64,000 nucleotides of DNA from Amycolatopsis sp. FDAARGOS 1241 (GCF_016889705.1 NZ_CP069526.1:8460001-8524000); one strand, 5' to 3'; shown: positions 47,487-57,546, counted from the first letter of the stretch. The notes: a model not told the origin generated them from the sequence alone. Numbers and translations are program-made.

Positions 47487-49001
47487 TCAGCGCTCGCCCG
47501 CGGCGGCGAGCATCCGGTGGTTGGAGCGGATCTGGTCGTACGACTTGGGCTTCTCAACCGCGTGTGCCGCCCGGGCCGCGGCCGCAGCGGCACCGTTCGG
47601 GCCGACGGCCGGCTTGCCCTTCGTGAACAGCCACGTCTGGAACAGCGCCTGCAGCGGCTTGCCCGACACCTGCTCGGCCAGCGCCTCGAACTCCGGGATC
47701 ACACCGTGATCACCGGCCTTCACCACCTGCCACTTCTGCAGAATCGCGAAAAACGCGTCATCGCCGACAGCCGTGCGCAGGGCCTGCAGGGCCATCGCGC
47801 CGCGGTCGTAGACGGCGCCGTCGAACTGGTTCTCCGCACCCGGATCGCCGGGCAGGACCTGCCAGAACGGGTCGTCGGCGGCATAGGAGTCGTAGGCGTA
47901 CTGGGCGAGCTCGGCCGTGGTGCCCTCGCCCTCGTGCTCGGACCACAGGTACTCGGCGTAGGACGCGAAGCCCTCGTTGAGCCAGATGTCGCTCCACTTG
48001 CCGAGCGAAACGTTGTCGCCGAACCACTGGTGGGCGTTCTCGTGGGCGATGAGCGTGGTGTTGGAACCGGCGAGGAAGTTCTTCAGACCGTATGTGGGGC
48101 GCGTCTGGTTCTCGAGGGAGAACGTGATGCCGCTGGTGACCACGCCGCCCTCCGCCTCGAACGGGTAAGGCCCGAACTGCGTGGCGAGGAACGCGTCGAT
48201 CTCCGGCGTCCGCTCGACGCTCGCCTTGGCCGCGTAGAGCGAGTCACCGAGGTCGGCGCCGTAGGCCGTGATGAACGGCTTGTTGTCCGGCGTCGTCGAC
48301 TGGACCACCTCGTACTTCCCCACGATGAACGACGTCAGGTACGTGGCCTGCGGCTTCGTGCTCCGCCAGTTCCACCGCGTCCACCCGGCGCGCGACTGCG
48401 TCTTGCGGACGAGTGACCCGTTCGTGATGGCGGCGAGGCCGTCCGGGGCTTCGATCGAGACGTCGTACGTGGCCTTGTCGGTCGGGTGGTCGTTGGACGG
48501 GAACCACCACTGCGCGCTCTGCGGCTCGTCGACGCCCAGCGCGCCGAACGCGCCGTGCTTCCACCCGTGGATCCCGTCGACCGTCTCGGCCGAGGGCGTG
48601 TCGTCGTATGCCACGACGACGGTGGTGGTCTGCCCCTTCGCCAGCGGGTGGGCGGGCGTGATGACGAGCTCACCGTTGCCGTTCTGGTTCCGGAATCCGG
48701 CGGCCTCGTTGCCGACGAGCACGCTCCTGGCTTTCAGCGCGAAGTCCAGGTCGAACCGCGACAGGTCCTGCGTGGCGGTGAGCAGCAGGGTCGTCGTGCC
48801 GGCGAGGCGGTCGGTGTCGGGCTGGTAGGTCAGGCGGATGTCGTAGTGCAGGACGTCGGTGCCGCCGTTGCCCGCATTGGGGTAGTACGGGTCCCCCACG
48901 CCGGGCGCCCCGTGCCCCGGCGCGGCGCCTGCCGCCCCCGCGACCAGAACCGACACCACTCCCGCCGCGACCAACCCGAGCCCGGCCCGTCTTCCACGCA
49001 T
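47487..49001 (-). CDS. Secreted M1-family metallopeptidase
   Basis: 504 residues. Signal peptide (MRGRRAGLGL, cleavage near AGA-AP, residue 27). Zinc site HENAH at 320-324 with E343 in LNEGFA; the substrate-exopeptidase motif usually GAMEN is SLENQ just before. N-terminal beta domain of aminopeptidase N fold; lacks the large C-terminal helical domain of cytosolic M1 enzymes. Should trim peptides outside the cell. ATG 49001 with GGGAGG upstream; diverges from the phosphotransferase gene over 137 bases. Confidence 0.9.
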   Translation of the reverse strand: MRGRRAGLGLVAAGVVSVLVAGAAGAAPGHGAPGVGDPYYPNAGNGGTDVLHYDIRLTYQPDTDRLAGTTTLLLTATQDLSRFDLDFALKARSVLVGNEAAGFRNQNGNGELVITPAHPLAKGQTTTVVVAYDDTPSAETVDGIHGWKHGAFGALGVDEPQSAQWWFPSNDHPTDKATYDVSIEAPDGLAAITNGSLVRKTQSRAGWTRWNWRSTKPQATYLTSFIVGKYEVVQSTTPDNKPFITAYGADLGDSLYAAKASVERTPEIDAFLATQFGPYPFEAEGGVVTSGITFSLENQTRPTYGLKNFLAGSNTTLIAHENAHQWFGDNVSLGKWSDIWLNEGFASYAEYLWSEHEGEGTTAELAQYAYDSYAADDPFWQVLPGDPGAENQFDGAVYDRGAMALQALRTAVGDDAFFAILQKWQVVKAGDHGVIPEFEALAEQVSGKPLQALFQTWLFTKGKPAVGPNGAAAAAARAAHAVEKPKSYDQIRSNHRMLAAAGER

Positions 49002-49138
49002 TGGCGTTTCCTCCCAGAAGGTGATGAACGCGCTCGAACGTAACCAGGGTTGGAGTTGCGAGGTACGTCCGTTGGGCGGTTCTTACCCGCTGAGATCCCC
49101 GGCAGTTACCGGTTGACTGGACCGCCAGACTCGATCGC

Positions 49139-49876
49139 ATGACCGAAGTTCCGCTGGCCGGCAACGTGACGGACGGCGTCGTCCGCATCGGCGACACCGT
49201 GCGGCGCCCGGCCGGGCCGTGGACCGACGCGGTGGACGCGGTGCTCACCCACCTGCACGACGTCGGGTTCCGCGGCTCGCCGCGGGCGCTCGGGCGGGAC
49301 GAGCGGGGACGACAGGTGCTGGAATTCGTGCCGGGCAGCACCGGGGCCGAGCAGGGGCTCTACGCGCCGGCCGAGCTGCGGGAACTCGGCCGGATGCTGC
49401 GTGAACTGCACGACGCGCTCGCCGAGTTCACGCCACCACCGGACGCCGTGTGGCACCGGCTCATCCCGCCGGATCGCGAGGAGCTGGTGTGCCACAACGA
49501 CGTCGCGCCGTGGAACCTGGTGCGCGGCGACCGCGGCTGGGTGCTCATCGACTGGGACTGCACGGCCCCGGCGTCAACGGTGTGGGACCTGGCGTACGCG
49601 GCGCAGAGCACGGCGGGCCTGCGCGCTGATCGCGGGCTCGCCGACTCCGCAGCCCGGCTGCGAGCCTTCACCGACGGCTACGGACCGGACGACCGTCAGC
49701 GGGCAGAGCTCCCGGCAACGCTGGGCCGCCGCGCTCGTGCGATGCACGACTTCCTCAAGGCCAACGCGCACCGCCGGCCGTGGGCCCGCATCTGGCTCGA
49801 GGACGGCGCGTACTGGCGCGAAACGGCCGAGCACCTCGACGGCCATGAAGCCGTCTGGCGCGAGGCGCTCAGCTGA
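49139..49876 (+). CDS. Aminoglycoside/choline-kinase-like phosphotransferase
   Basis: 245 residues. Catalytic loop HNDVAPWN at 119-126 and metal aspartate in IDWD at 138 give the APH fold. The N-terminal lobe is short (TDGVVRIGDTVRRP). Substrate unknown: an antibiotic, amino sugar or choline-like compound. Ends one base before the convergent menD gene, so their transcripts must run into each other. Confidence 0.82.
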   Translation: MTEVPLAGNVTDGVVRIGDTVRRPAGPWTDAVDAVLTHLHDVGFRGSPRALGRDERGRQVLEFVPGSTGAEQGLYAPAELRELGRMLRELHDALAEFTPPPDAVWHRLIPPDREELVCHNDVAPWNLVRGDRGWVLIDWDCTAPASTVWDLAYAAQSTAGLRADRGLADSAARLRAFTDGYGPDDRQRAELPATLGRRARAMHDFLKANAHRRPWARIWLEDGAYWRETAEHLDGHEAVWREALS

Positions 49877-49877
49877 T

Positions 49878-51554
49878 TCAGGCCTGTCCGACCGCCGACG
49901 CGACCGCTTTCCGCAGCCGGGCGTGGAGGCCGCGGTGCTGGGTCCGGTCCACTCGCACCTCGACGACCCGCAGGCCCGGCGCGGGGACCAGGGCGGCGCG
50001 GAACTCCTCGACCGTCGTGGCCAGGGTGTGGGGCACGCGGTACCCCGCGCACAACGCGCCGAGATCAGCGCCGTGCGGGGTGCCGAAGACGCGTTCGAAG
50101 CTGGCCGCGTGCTCGGGCGCCCCCTGTTCCAGCAGGGAGAAGATGCCGCCGCCGTCGTCGTTCAGCACGACGATGGTGAGGTCTGGACGTTGCTCCGCGG
50201 GCCCGGTCAGCAGGCCCGACGCGTCGTGCAAGAAGGTCAGGTCGCCCAGCAGCGCGTACGAGGGCGCGCGGTGCACCGTGGCCGCGCCGAGGGCTGTGGA
50301 CACGGTGCCGTCGATGCCGGCCACGCCGCGGTTGCGGTGGACCAGGACGTCGGGGCGCAGGGAACCGACCAGGGCGACGTCGCGGGTCGGGTTGGAGGAG
50401 CCCACCACGAGCAGGGCACCTTCGGGCAGGGAGTCGATCAAGGCGGCGGCGACCGTCAGGCCGTTGGGCCACGGCTCGCTGACCAAGGCCGCGGAAACGG
50501 CCGCCGCGGCGGCCGCGTCGGCGCGTTGCCAGGCGGCGAGCCACTCCGGGTCGGCGGGTTTGGTGGGCTCGGCGAACCACTGGCCGACCTGGCGGACGTT
50601 GTGCGCGGGCGCGGGCCAATCCGAGTCGGGGCGCACGAGCAGGACCTCGACAGCCGGGTCGGAAAGGACCTTGCCGACCTGGCGGAACACGGTGGGGCGG
50701 CCGAGGCACAGGACCTGCTCCGGCTTGTGCTTCGAGATGAACTCCTCGACGCCCAGCAGCCACGCGCCCGACGAAATCGCGGTCGTGCCCGAAAGGCCCA
50801 GGCCACCGGTCTCCGACACCACGGGCCAGCCGTGTTGTTCAGCCCACTCGCTGGCCGCCTGTACGCCCGTGTCGCACGCGATGACGAGACCGTGGCGGGC
50901 CGAAGGCACCACGAACGACGGCAACGCGCCGAAGTCCGGCAGCTCCGTCCAGCGCTCGCCGTCGGCGCGGCCCTCGATGGATTCGTACCACTCGGCGTCA
51001 TCTCCGACGTCGGGCACGAGCGGCTCGCGGAACGGGATGTTCAGGTGCACGGGCCCGCTGCGCCATTCGCCGTACGCGGCGTTCCACGCGCGGCAGATCT
51101 GGCTGCGCCAGTACGAGTTCTGCCCGGCCCGGCGCTCGGCGACGGCGAGCTCGTCGAAGTAGCGCACGGCGTCGCCGTAGAGCCGGTACTGCTCGATGAC
51201 CTGGCTCGCCCCCGCGGCGCGCAGCTCGGGCGGACGGTCGGCCGTCAGCACGATCAGCGGCACTCCCGCGCGGTCGGCCTCGAGCACGGCCGGGTGGAAG
51301 TTCGCCGCGGCGGTGCCGGAGGTGCAGACCACGGCCGAGGGCCGGCCCGTGCGCGCGGCGATGCCGAGCGCCAGGAACGCCGCGCCGCGCTCGTCGATGC
51401 GCACGTGCAGCTTGAGGCGGCCGGCCGCGGCGGCGTCGTAGAGCGCGATCGACAGCGGCGCGTTGCGTGAACCCGGGCACAGGACCACGTGGGACACGGT
51501 GTTGCGGACCAGTTCGTCGACGATGACCCTGGCCTGCGCGGTCGACGGGTTCAC
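49878..51554 (-). CDS. menD: SEPHCHC synthase (menaquinone biosynthesis)
   Basis: 558 residues from GTG 51554. TPP enzyme: Pyr domain with CPGSRNAPLS, GTAAANFHPAVLEADRAGVP, ADRPPELR and GASQVIEQ; PP domain with RGVAGIDGTVSTALGA and LLGDLTFLHD...LNDDGGGIFSLLEQ. It joins isochorismate with 2-oxoglutarate-derived succinyl semialdehyde. The 96-base gap to menB holds the divergent promoters. Confidence 0.95.
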   Translation of the reverse strand: MNPSTAQARVIVDELVRNTVSHVVLCPGSRNAPLSIALYDAAAAGRLKLHVRIDERGAAFLALGIAARTGRPSAVVCTSGTAAANFHPAVLEADRAGVPLIVLTADRPPELRAAGASQVIEQYRLYGDAVRYFDELAVAERRAGQNSYWRSQICRAWNAAYGEWRSGPVHLNIPFREPLVPDVGDDAEWYESIEGRADGERWTELPDFGALPSFVVPSARHGLVIACDTGVQAASEWAEQHGWPVVSETGGLGLSGTTAISSGAWLLGVEEFISKHKPEQVLCLGRPTVFRQVGKVLSDPAVEVLLVRPDSDWPAPAHNVRQVGQWFAEPTKPADPEWLAAWQRADAAAAAAVSAALVSEPWPNGLTVAAALIDSLPEGALLVVGSSNPTRDVALVGSLRPDVLVHRNRGVAGIDGTVSTALGAATVHRAPSYALLGDLTFLHDASGLLTGPAEQRPDLTIVVLNDDGGGIFSLLEQGAPEHAASFERVFGTPHGADLGALCAGYRVPHTLATTVEEFRAALVPAPGLRVVEVRVDRTQHRGLHARLRKAVASAVGQA

Positions 51555-51650
51555 CGGCGGGCCCCTGGTGCGTCTACCGCCGACGCACACCCTCCCGCGG
51601 AGGCGGCATCAACCACAGCACAAGTGTCCACAGGTCCTATTCTCCCAAAC

Positions 51651-52574
51651 GTGGATGACGCCCGAGTTTCCGAGCTGTTCGACCCCTCCGCGTGGACCGA
51701 GGTCGAAGGTTTCGCCTTCACCGACATCACCTACCACCGCTCCGCTGAGAGCCGCTCCGGCAAACGGGTGGTCCGGGTGGCGTTCGACCGTCCGGAGGTC
51801 CGCAACGCCTTCCGCCCGCACACGGTCGACGAGCTCTACCGCGCCCTCGACCACGCCCGGATGAGCTCCGACGTCGGCTGTGTCCTGCTCACCGGCAACG
51901 GGCCGTCGCCCAAGGACGGGGGCTGGGCGTTCTGCTCCGGCGGTGACCAGCGTATTCGCGGACGCTCCGGATACCAGTACGCGAGCGGGGAGACCTCCGA
52001 CACGGTCGACCCTGCGCGCGCGGGCCGGCTGCACATCCTCGAGGTCCAGCGCTTGATCCGGTTCATGCCGAAACCCGTGGTCGCGGTCGTGCCCGGATGG
52101 GCCGCGGGCGGCGGGCACTCGCTGCACGTGGTGTGCGATCTCACGCTCGCCTCGGCCGAGCACGCGCGGTTCAAGCAGACCGACGCCGACGTCGGCTCGT
52201 TCGACGCCGGCTACGGCTCCGCGTACCTCGCGCGCCAGGTCGGCCAGAAGTTCGCGCGTGAAATCTTCTTCCTCGGCCGCGACTACACCGCCGAGCAGAT
52301 GCACCACATGGGCGCGGTGAACGAGGTCGTCCCCCACGCTGCGCTGGAGACCGTCGCGCTCGAGTGGGCGTGGACCGTCGTCGGCAAGTCGCCGACGGCG
52401 CAGCGCATGCTGAAATACGCGTTCAACGCGATCGACGACGGGCTCGTCGGCCAGCAGCTCTTCGCCGGTGAGACCACGCGCCTGGCGTACATGCAGGACG
52501 AGGCGGTGGAAGGCCGCGACGCGTTCCTGCAGAAGCGGGACCCGGACTGGTCCGACGTCCCGTACTACTACTGA
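51651..52574 (+). CDS. menB: 1,4-Dihydroxy-2-naphthoyl-CoA synthase
   Basis: 307 residues from GTG 51651 (no Shine-Dalgarno, possibly leaderless; a GTG nine codons earlier is the alternative). Crotonase fold with FCSGGDQRIRGRSGY, the VPGWAAGGGHSLHVVCDLTL oxyanion region, and SFDAGYGSAYLARQVGQKFA, plus the C-terminal PDWSDVPYYY typical of MenB. It closes the second ring of the naphthoquinone. menE follows after 16 bases. Confidence 0.96.
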   Translation: MDDARVSELFDPSAWTEVEGFAFTDITYHRSAESRSGKRVVRVAFDRPEVRNAFRPHTVDELYRALDHARMSSDVGCVLLTGNGPSPKDGGWAFCSGGDQRIRGRSGYQYASGETSDTVDPARAGRLHILEVQRLIRFMPKPVVAVVPGWAAGGGHSLHVVCDLTLASAEHARFKQTDADVGSFDAGYGSAYLARQVGQKFAREIFFLGRDYTAEQMHHMGAVNEVVPHAALETVALEWAWTVVGKSPTAQRMLKYAFNAIDDGLVGQQLFAGETTRLAYMQDEAVEGRDAFLQKRDPDWSDVPYYY

Positions 52575-52590
52575 TCGTTCGGGAGGGCTT

Positions 52591-53733
52591 GTGCGGGTCG
52601 TCTGGCTCGACGGGAGCGCCGAGGCCGTGTCCGCGCTGGACTCGGCCGTCGCGGCGGCGCTCGACGGCGGGGACGCCGTGCTTCCGCTGTCCGCGGGTGA
52701 CCCGGCGGCGCCGGCGCTGCTCGAGGCCATGGCGCCGGACACCCCGGTGGAGCCGGACACGGCCGTGATCATCGCCACGTCGGGGTCCACCGGGACCCCG
52801 AAAGGCGTGCTGATCTCGCCGGGCGCGCTGACGGCGTCGGCCGTGGCGACGCACGCGCGGCTCGGCGGTCCGGGCCACTGGCTGCTCGCGACGCCCGCGC
52901 ACTACATCGGCGGCCTGCAGGTCCTGGTCCGCGCACGGCTGGCCGGCACGAAACCGGCGTTCCTCACCGGCACGGGCTTCCGGACCGACGACTTCGCCGC
53001 GGCCGCCGCGGCCGTGCTGGCCGAGGACGGCCCGCGGTACACGGCGCTGGTGCCGACCCAGCTCGTGCGGCTGCTCGACGACGGCGGCGCGGGCCTGGCC
53101 GCGGCCCAAGGCTTCGACGCGATCGTGCTGGGGGCCGCCGCGACGTCGCCGAAGCTGCGCGAACGGGCCCACGACGCCGGGGTGCGGATCATCCCCTCGT
53201 ACGGCATGAGCGAGACAGCCAGCGGCTGCGTCTACGACGGCGTGCCGCTGGACGGCGTGCGGGTGGAGCCGGACGCGTCCGAGCGGTTGCGCATCTCGGG
53301 CCCGGTGCTCGCCCACGGCTACCGGCTGGCGCCCGAGCTGACGGCCGAGTCGTTCCAGGACGGCTGGTTCCGCACGTCGGACCGCGGGCTGCTGCTGCCC
53401 GGCGGCCGCGTCGAGGTCCTCGGCCGCGCCGACGACGTCATCAACACCGGCGGGGTGAAGGTGTCGGCGGCTTCGGTGGAGAAGGTCCTCGGCGCGGTCG
53501 ATGGGGTGCGCGACGCGTGTGTGGTGGGCGTTCCGTCGCCAGAGTGGGGTGAAGCCGTGGTGGCTCTGGTGGTGGCGGAGGGCGCGGTCGACCCTGCCGC
53601 GTTGCGCGCCGCCGTACGGGCCGAGCTGGGCGGCGCGGCCACGCCGAAGCGGATCGAGTTCACCGGCGAGCTGCCGCTCCGCGGCCCGGGCAAGATCGAC
53701 AGATCGGCTGTCAAGGCGCGGTTGAGTTCCTGA
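52591..53733 (+). CDS. menE: o-Succinylbenzoate-CoA ligase
   Basis: 380 residues from GTG 52591 (GGGAGG just upstream). ANL superfamily: P-loop TSGSTGTPKG at 63-72, SYGMSETASGCVYDG, GWFRTSDRG, GRADDVINTGGVKV and the catalytic lysine near the end (GPGKIDR). The short form lacks much of the usual N-terminal domain, as in mycobacterial MenE. Activates o-succinylbenzoate for MenB. Confidence 0.93.
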   Translation: MRVVWLDGSAEAVSALDSAVAAALDGGDAVLPLSAGDPAAPALLEAMAPDTPVEPDTAVIIATSGSTGTPKGVLISPGALTASAVATHARLGGPGHWLLATPAHYIGGLQVLVRARLAGTKPAFLTGTGFRTDDFAAAAAAVLAEDGPRYTALVPTQLVRLLDDGGAGLAAAQGFDAIVLGAAATSPKLRERAHDAGVRIIPSYGMSETASGCVYDGVPLDGVRVEPDASERLRISGPVLAHGYRLAPELTAESFQDGWFRTSDRGLLLPGGRVEVLGRADDVINTGGVKVSAASVEKVLGAVDGVRDACVVGVPSPEWGEAVVALVVAEGAVDPAALRAAVRAELGGAATPKRIEFTGELPLRGPGKIDRSAVKARLSS

Positions 53734-53805
53734 AACGCCGCACAGACGGCTCGAAAACCGCCCGGGTCGTTGACAGGGTGCCAGTGATCGCGGTTGCCTC
53801 GGGGG

Positions 53806-53937
53806 ATGAAGACGTGGACGAAGGCAGCGCTGGCGGTGGTGGCGGTGGTCACCGGGCTCGTGATCGGCGCGGGGGCCGCGTCGGCGGACGAGCCGGACAG
53901 CAGCGGGACCCTCACGTGGGAGGTCACGGGTTCCTGA
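53806..53937 (+). CDS. Small secreted peptide, 43 residues
   Basis: ATG 53806 to TGA 53937. MKTWTK, a ~18-residue hydrophobic core and an AxA site (GAASA) form a clear signal peptide, leaving a mature acidic peptide of about 16 residues ending TWEVTGS. TTGACA at 53770-53775 may be a -35 box, though no good -10 is seen and GGGGG abuts the start, so the mRNA may be leaderless. It lies alone between menE and menA. Function unknown. Confidence 0.55.
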   Translation: MKTWTKAALAVVAVVTGLVIGAGAASADEPDSSGTLTWEVTGS

Positions 53938-53971
53938 TCGGGTGAAGATCGCATGGGTTTGAATAACGCCC

Positions 53972-54841
53972 ATGGCGACAGTGAGTGAGTGGATCGAAGG
54001 CGCCCGTCCGCGGACGCTGCCCAACGCGATCGCCCCGGTGGTCGCCGGGGTCGGGGCGGCGGTCGCGCTGGACGCGTTCTCGTGGTGGCGTTCGCTGCTG
54101 GCGCTGCTGGTCGCGCTTGCGCTGATCATCGGTGTCAACTACGCCAACGACTACTCCGACGGCGTCCGCGGCACCGACGAGAAGCGCGTCGGCCCGCTGC
54201 GGCTGGTCGGGTCCGGCACAGCCGCCCCGAAGTCCGTCCTCACCGCGGCGCTGGTGTGCCTGGGCCTGGCGGGTGTGCTTGGCCTGCTGCTCGTGGCCCT
54301 CACCGGGTTCTGGTGGCTGCTGGCCATGGGGGCGCTGTGCATCCTCGGCGCGTGGTTCTACACGGGCGGCAGCAAGCCCTACGGCTACTACGGCTTCGGC
54401 GAGATCGCCGTGTTCGTGTTCTTCGGCCTCGCGGGCGTGCTGGGCACCGTCTACGTGCAGGCCGGCCGCGTCAGCTGGGCCGGCCTGGGCTGCGCCGTGG
54501 CGGTCGGCTGCTTCTCCACGGCGGTCCTCACGGCCAACAACCTCCGCGACATCCCCACCGACATCGAGTCCGGCAAACGCACCCTCGCCACCCGCCTCGG
54601 CGACACCGGCACCCGCCGCCTCTACCTGGCGCTGGTGGCTGTGCCCTACGTCATCACCATCCTGCTGGGCATCCGGCACCCCCTGCAGCTCATCGCCCTG
54701 GCCACGGTCCCCATGCTGCTGAAATCCGTCCGCGCCGTCGGCGGCGGCAAGGTGGGCCGCGAACTCATCCCCGCCCTCCGCGACACAGGCTTGGCGATGC
54801 TCGCCTGGGCCGTCTTGAGCGCCCTCGCCCTGGCCTTCTGA
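53972..54841 (+). CDS. menA: 1,4-Dihydroxy-2-naphthoate polyprenyltransferase
   Basis: 289 residues, eight or nine helices. The two aspartate-rich prenyltransferase motifs are NYANDYSDG at 56-64 and NNLRDIPTD at 189-197. It joins the naphthoate to the polyprenyl chain made by the synthase at 18.3-19.4 kb. Family starts [13 protein letters not shown]. No terminator hairpin is obvious after it. Confidence 0.95.
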   Translation: MATVSEWIEGARPRTLPNAIAPVVAGVGAAVALDAFSWWRSLLALLVALALIIGVNYANDYSDGVRGTDEKRVGPLRLVGSGTAAPKSVLTAALVCLGLAGVLGLLLVALTGFWWLLAMGALCILGAWFYTGGSKPYGYYGFGEIAVFVFFGLAGVLGTVYVQAGRVSWAGLGCAVAVGCFSTAVLTANNLRDIPTDIESGKRTLATRLGDTGTRRLYLALVAVPYVITILLGIRHPLQLIALATVPMLLKSVRAVGGGKVGRELIPALRDTGLAMLAWAVLSALALAF

Positions 54842-54925
54842 ACCAGCCCCACAAGGCGACGCAAAGCCACCGACGCAGCAAGTCTGCACCCAGCCCCGCC
54901 CACCACCTCGAACGGCGACGCAAAG

Positions 54926-55068
54926 CCACCTACACAAGCGCCGCCGAACCGCGCAACAACCCTCGCACCCAGCCCCTGCCCCGCACCCCGATCCGAAGCT
55001 CCTCCACGGCACAATCCAGCTTCAGGGTGCACGCGCCCCGCAACACGCTCCCGCGCAGGACCGCATCA
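54926..55068 (-). repeat. Dispersed intergenic repeat, copy 2
   Basis: Minus-strand relative of 10694-10848: it shares TGATGCGGTCCTGCGC, TGCACCCTGAAGCT and GAGCTTCGGATCGGGGTG. In addition GGCGACGCAAAGCCACC occurs twice on the plus strand, near 54857 and 54913. The 269-base gap 54842-55110 contains nothing else I can support. Confidence 0.68.
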
Positions 55069-55110
55069 ACCCACAGACCAACCGGAGGGCACCAAGAACC
55101 GAGAAATCCC

Positions 55111-56187
55111 TCAGCCCTCGAACCGCCCACTGATCAGGAACTCATCAAACCTCGCCCGATAAGGCGCGATGTCGATCCCCTGCTCCGCCAACCACTCATC
55201 GTCGTAATACGTGTGCGCGTACCGGTCACCGCCGTCACACAACAACGTCACGACAGACCCAGCCTGCCCCTCAGCCACCATCCGCGAGATCAACGCGAAC
55301 GCCCCGTACAGGTTCGTCCCCGTGGACCCCCCGGCCCAGTGCCCCGTGTGATCACGCAGCAACCGGATAGCCGCCAGCGACGCGGCATCCGGCACCTGGA
55401 ACATCTCGTCGATCACCCCGGGCACGAACGACGGCTCCACCCGCGGTCGCCCGATGCCCTCGATGCGCGACGGCATCCCGGTCGAGTAGTCCAGCTCCCC
55501 GGTCTCCCACGCCCCGTAGAAGGACGAGTTCTCCGGATCCACGACCGCGATCTTCGTGGTGTGCCGCTTGTACCGCACGTACCGGCCGAAGGTCGCGCTC
55601 GTCCCACCGGTGCCGGCGCCCACGACGATCCACGACGGCACCGGATGCCGCTCCGCCCGCATCTGCGCGAACACGGATTCGGCGATGTTGTTGTTCCCCC
55701 GCCAGTCCGTCGCCCGCTCCGCGTAGGTGAACTGGTCGAGGTAGTGCCCACCGCACTCCGACGCCAGCCGCTCCGCTTCCGGGTACATGTCCGGCGCCCG
55801 GTCCACGTAGTGGCATTCGCCGCCGTAGAACTCGATGAGGGCGATCTTCTCCTTGCTCGTGCGGCGCGGCACCACCGTCACGAACTTCAGGCCCAGCATC
55901 CGCGCGAAGTACGCCTCGGAGACGGCCGTGGAGCCGCTGGAGGCCTCGATGAGCGTGGTGTCCGGGCCGATCTGGCCGTTGACCAGGCCGTAGAGCAGCA
56001 GCGACCGGGCCAGCCGGTGCTTGAGCGAGCCCGTGGGGTGCACGGACTCGTCCTTCAGGTACAGGTCGACGCCCCACTCCTGCGGCAGCGGGAAGACGTG
56101 CAAGTGCGTGTCGGCGCTGCGGTTCGCGTCGGCCTCGATGATGCGGACGGCCTCGCGCACCCAGGCGCGGTTGTGGAGCCGGCTCAT
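55111..56187 (-). CDS. PLP-dependent cysteine synthase-like enzyme, Cds1 type
   Basis: 358 residues from ATG 56187, overlapping the DUF4229 stop. Schiff-base lysine K56 in PTGSLKHR, substrate loop [14 protein letters not shown], phosphate loop [14 protein letters not shown], and [10 protein letters not shown]. The opening ([28 protein letters not shown]) matches the actinobacterial Cds1 group, described as an L-cysteine desulfhydrase in M. tuberculosis (Rv3684). It may release H2S from cysteine; a synthase role is possible. Confidence 0.82.
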   Translation of the reverse strand: MSRLHNRAWVREAVRIIEADANRSADTHLHVFPLPQEWGVDLYLKDESVHPTGSLKHRLARSLLLYGLVNGQIGPDTTLIEASSGSTAVSEAYFARMLGLKFVTVVPRRTSKEKIALIEFYGGECHYVDRAPDMYPEAERLASECGGHYLDQFTYAERATDWRGNNNIAESVFAQMRAERHPVPSWIVVGAGTGGTSATFGRYVRYKRHTTKIAVVDPENSSFYGAWETGELDYSTGMPSRIEGIGRPRVEPSFVPGVIDEMFQVPDAASLAAIRLLRDHTGHWAGGSTGTNLYGAFALISRMVAEGQAGSVVTLLCDGGDRYAHTYYDDEWLAEQGIDIAPYRARFDEFLISGRFEG

Positions 56188-56474
56188 GCGGCGTCGTCGC
56201 CGGTGGAGCCGTCGCCGCGGAGCTCGGCGCGCAGGGCCGCCCGGGCGCGCGCGCGGGCTTCGTTGCGCTTGGCCAGGCCCGCCGTCACGCGCGTGTTGAG
56301 CGAGCGGAAGAGCAGCAGCCCGAGCGGCAGACCCACGACGAGCCCGATCAGGAGGGCGACCAGCAAGGGCACCCCGACCAGCGTCAGCACCCACGCGACC
56401 ACGGCCACCAGCGCGAAGCGCGCCACTAGGTAGACCGTCAGGTCGCGGTACAGGTTCTTCGGCGTTTCGCTCAC
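56184..56474 (-). CDS. DUF4229 membrane protein
   Basis: 96 residues, two membrane helices (about 12-35 and 38-58), then a basic coiled-coil tail ([20 protein letters not shown]) and acidic end. Matches the small actinobacterial DUF4229 proteins; function unknown. Translationally coupled to the Cds1-like gene. Confidence 0.75.
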   Translation of the reverse strand: MSETPKNLYRDLTVYLVARFALVAVVAWVLTLVGVPLLVALLIGLVVGLPLGLLLFRSLNTRVTAGLAKRNEARARARAALRAELRGDGSTGDDAA

Positions 56475-56485
56475 ATCGAAGCAGG

Positions 56486-56959
56486 CTACGCCTTGTTCCC
56501 GTCCTCTTCGCCCAGGCCCGTGTTGTTCGGACGGCCCTCGAAGCGCGTCGAGAGCACCACGGTCGTGTTGGTGCGCCCGACGCCCGGGATGCGGCGCAGG
56601 CGCCCGAGCGTGTGCTCCAGCTCGTCGACCGTCGACACGCGCACCTTCACCACGAACGCTTCGTCACCGGCCACGGCGTAGCAACTCTCCACCTCGGCCA
56701 GCTCGCCGAGCGCGGACGCGACGTCGTCGTCGGTCGCGGTGTCGGTCGGGTGGATGCCCACGAGCGCGGTGACACCCAGTCCGACGGTGCTCGGGTCCAC
56801 CATCGCGTGGTAGCCGGTGATCACCCCGGCCGCTTCGAGCTTGCCGACGCGCTCGTGCACCGACGAAGCCGAAAGCCCCACGGACCGGCCCAGGTCGGCG
56901 TAGGTGGCCCGGCCGTTGACCCGCAGCGCGGCGATGATCTTCCGGTCCAGCTGATCCAC
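56486..56959 (-). CDS. Lrp/AsnC-family transcriptional regulator
   Basis: 157 residues from GTG 56959. HTH ([20 protein letters not shown]) followed by a RAM domain ([20 protein letters not shown]). It stands at the head of the Lrp - DUF4229 - Cds1 unit; control of sulfur amino acid use is therefore a reasonable guess. Confidence 0.88.
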   Translation of the reverse strand: MDQLDRKIIAALRVNGRATYADLGRSVGLSASSVHERVGKLEAAGVITGYHAMVDPSTVGLGVTALVGIHPTDTATDDDVASALGELAEVESCYAVAGDEAFVVKVRVSTVDELEHTLGRLRRIPGVGRTNTTVVLSTRFEGRPNNTGLGEEDGNKA

Positions 56960-57320
56960 CGGCTCATTATGCTGCGCGGCTCCCCGGGCCCGCAGGCAAG
57001 GTAATGCCCGGAGTGTCTACTGCGTCACAACGTCGCGGATGGTCCTGATGGCCCGCGATGCCCCTTTGGCGTGCCTTTACCTGAGTGAGCGCCTCCGCAG
57101 AGGAAAACGCGCAGGTCAGCGCGATCCGAACGGAGACTTCACGCCACGGAGAGCCGCAGAGGTTATGTCCCTTTTGCACTTTAAGGGCTCTTTACTCTTG
57201 GACAACCGTTCGAGTACCCGACGGGTGAAGTGCCACGATTGCCGCGTTGGCTACCCCGGCGCGACGGGCGAAAGGCCCGATGCCTCCGGTATAGCAAGTA
57301 GTTCGTTAAGGAGGCGGAAA
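56960..57320 (+). other. Divergent promoter region and bldC leader
   Basis: 361 bases. Close to bldC there are short stems (GGGCGAAAGGCCC near 57257-57269; CCCTT-TTGCACTTT-AAGGG near 57169-57187) that could fold in a long 5' leader, but I recognise no riboswitch family. No gene is seen. Confidence 0.4.
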
Positions 57321-57533
57321 ATGACCGCGACGATGGGCGGAAGGCTGCTCACCCCGGGTGAGGTGGCCGCCTTGTTCCGGGTGGACCCGAAGACGGTCAC
57401 CCGGTGGGCCACGGCCGGCCGGATCGGCTCGATCCGGACCCCGGGCGGGCACCGCCGGTTCCGCGAGTCCGAGGTGAACGAGCTCCTCGCCGAGCTCACC
57501 ACCGACGCGAGCGAACCGGCCCGCAAGGCCTGA
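57321..57533 (+). CDS. bldC: Developmental regulator BldC (MerR-like DNA-binding protein)
   Basis: 70 residues, the normal length. Winged helix-turn-helix of the MerR/excisionase type (LLTPGEVAALFRVDPKTVTR) followed by the wing TPGGHRRFRESEV. ATG 57321 with a perfect AAGGAGG. In Streptomyces BldC holds back early entry into development. No partner domain. A long frame beginning upstream is not used. Confidence 0.93.
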   Translation: MTATMGGRLLTPGEVAALFRVDPKTVTRWATAGRIGSIRTPGGHRRFRESEVNELLAELTTDASEPARKA

Positions 57534-57546
57534 ACCACCACCACGC

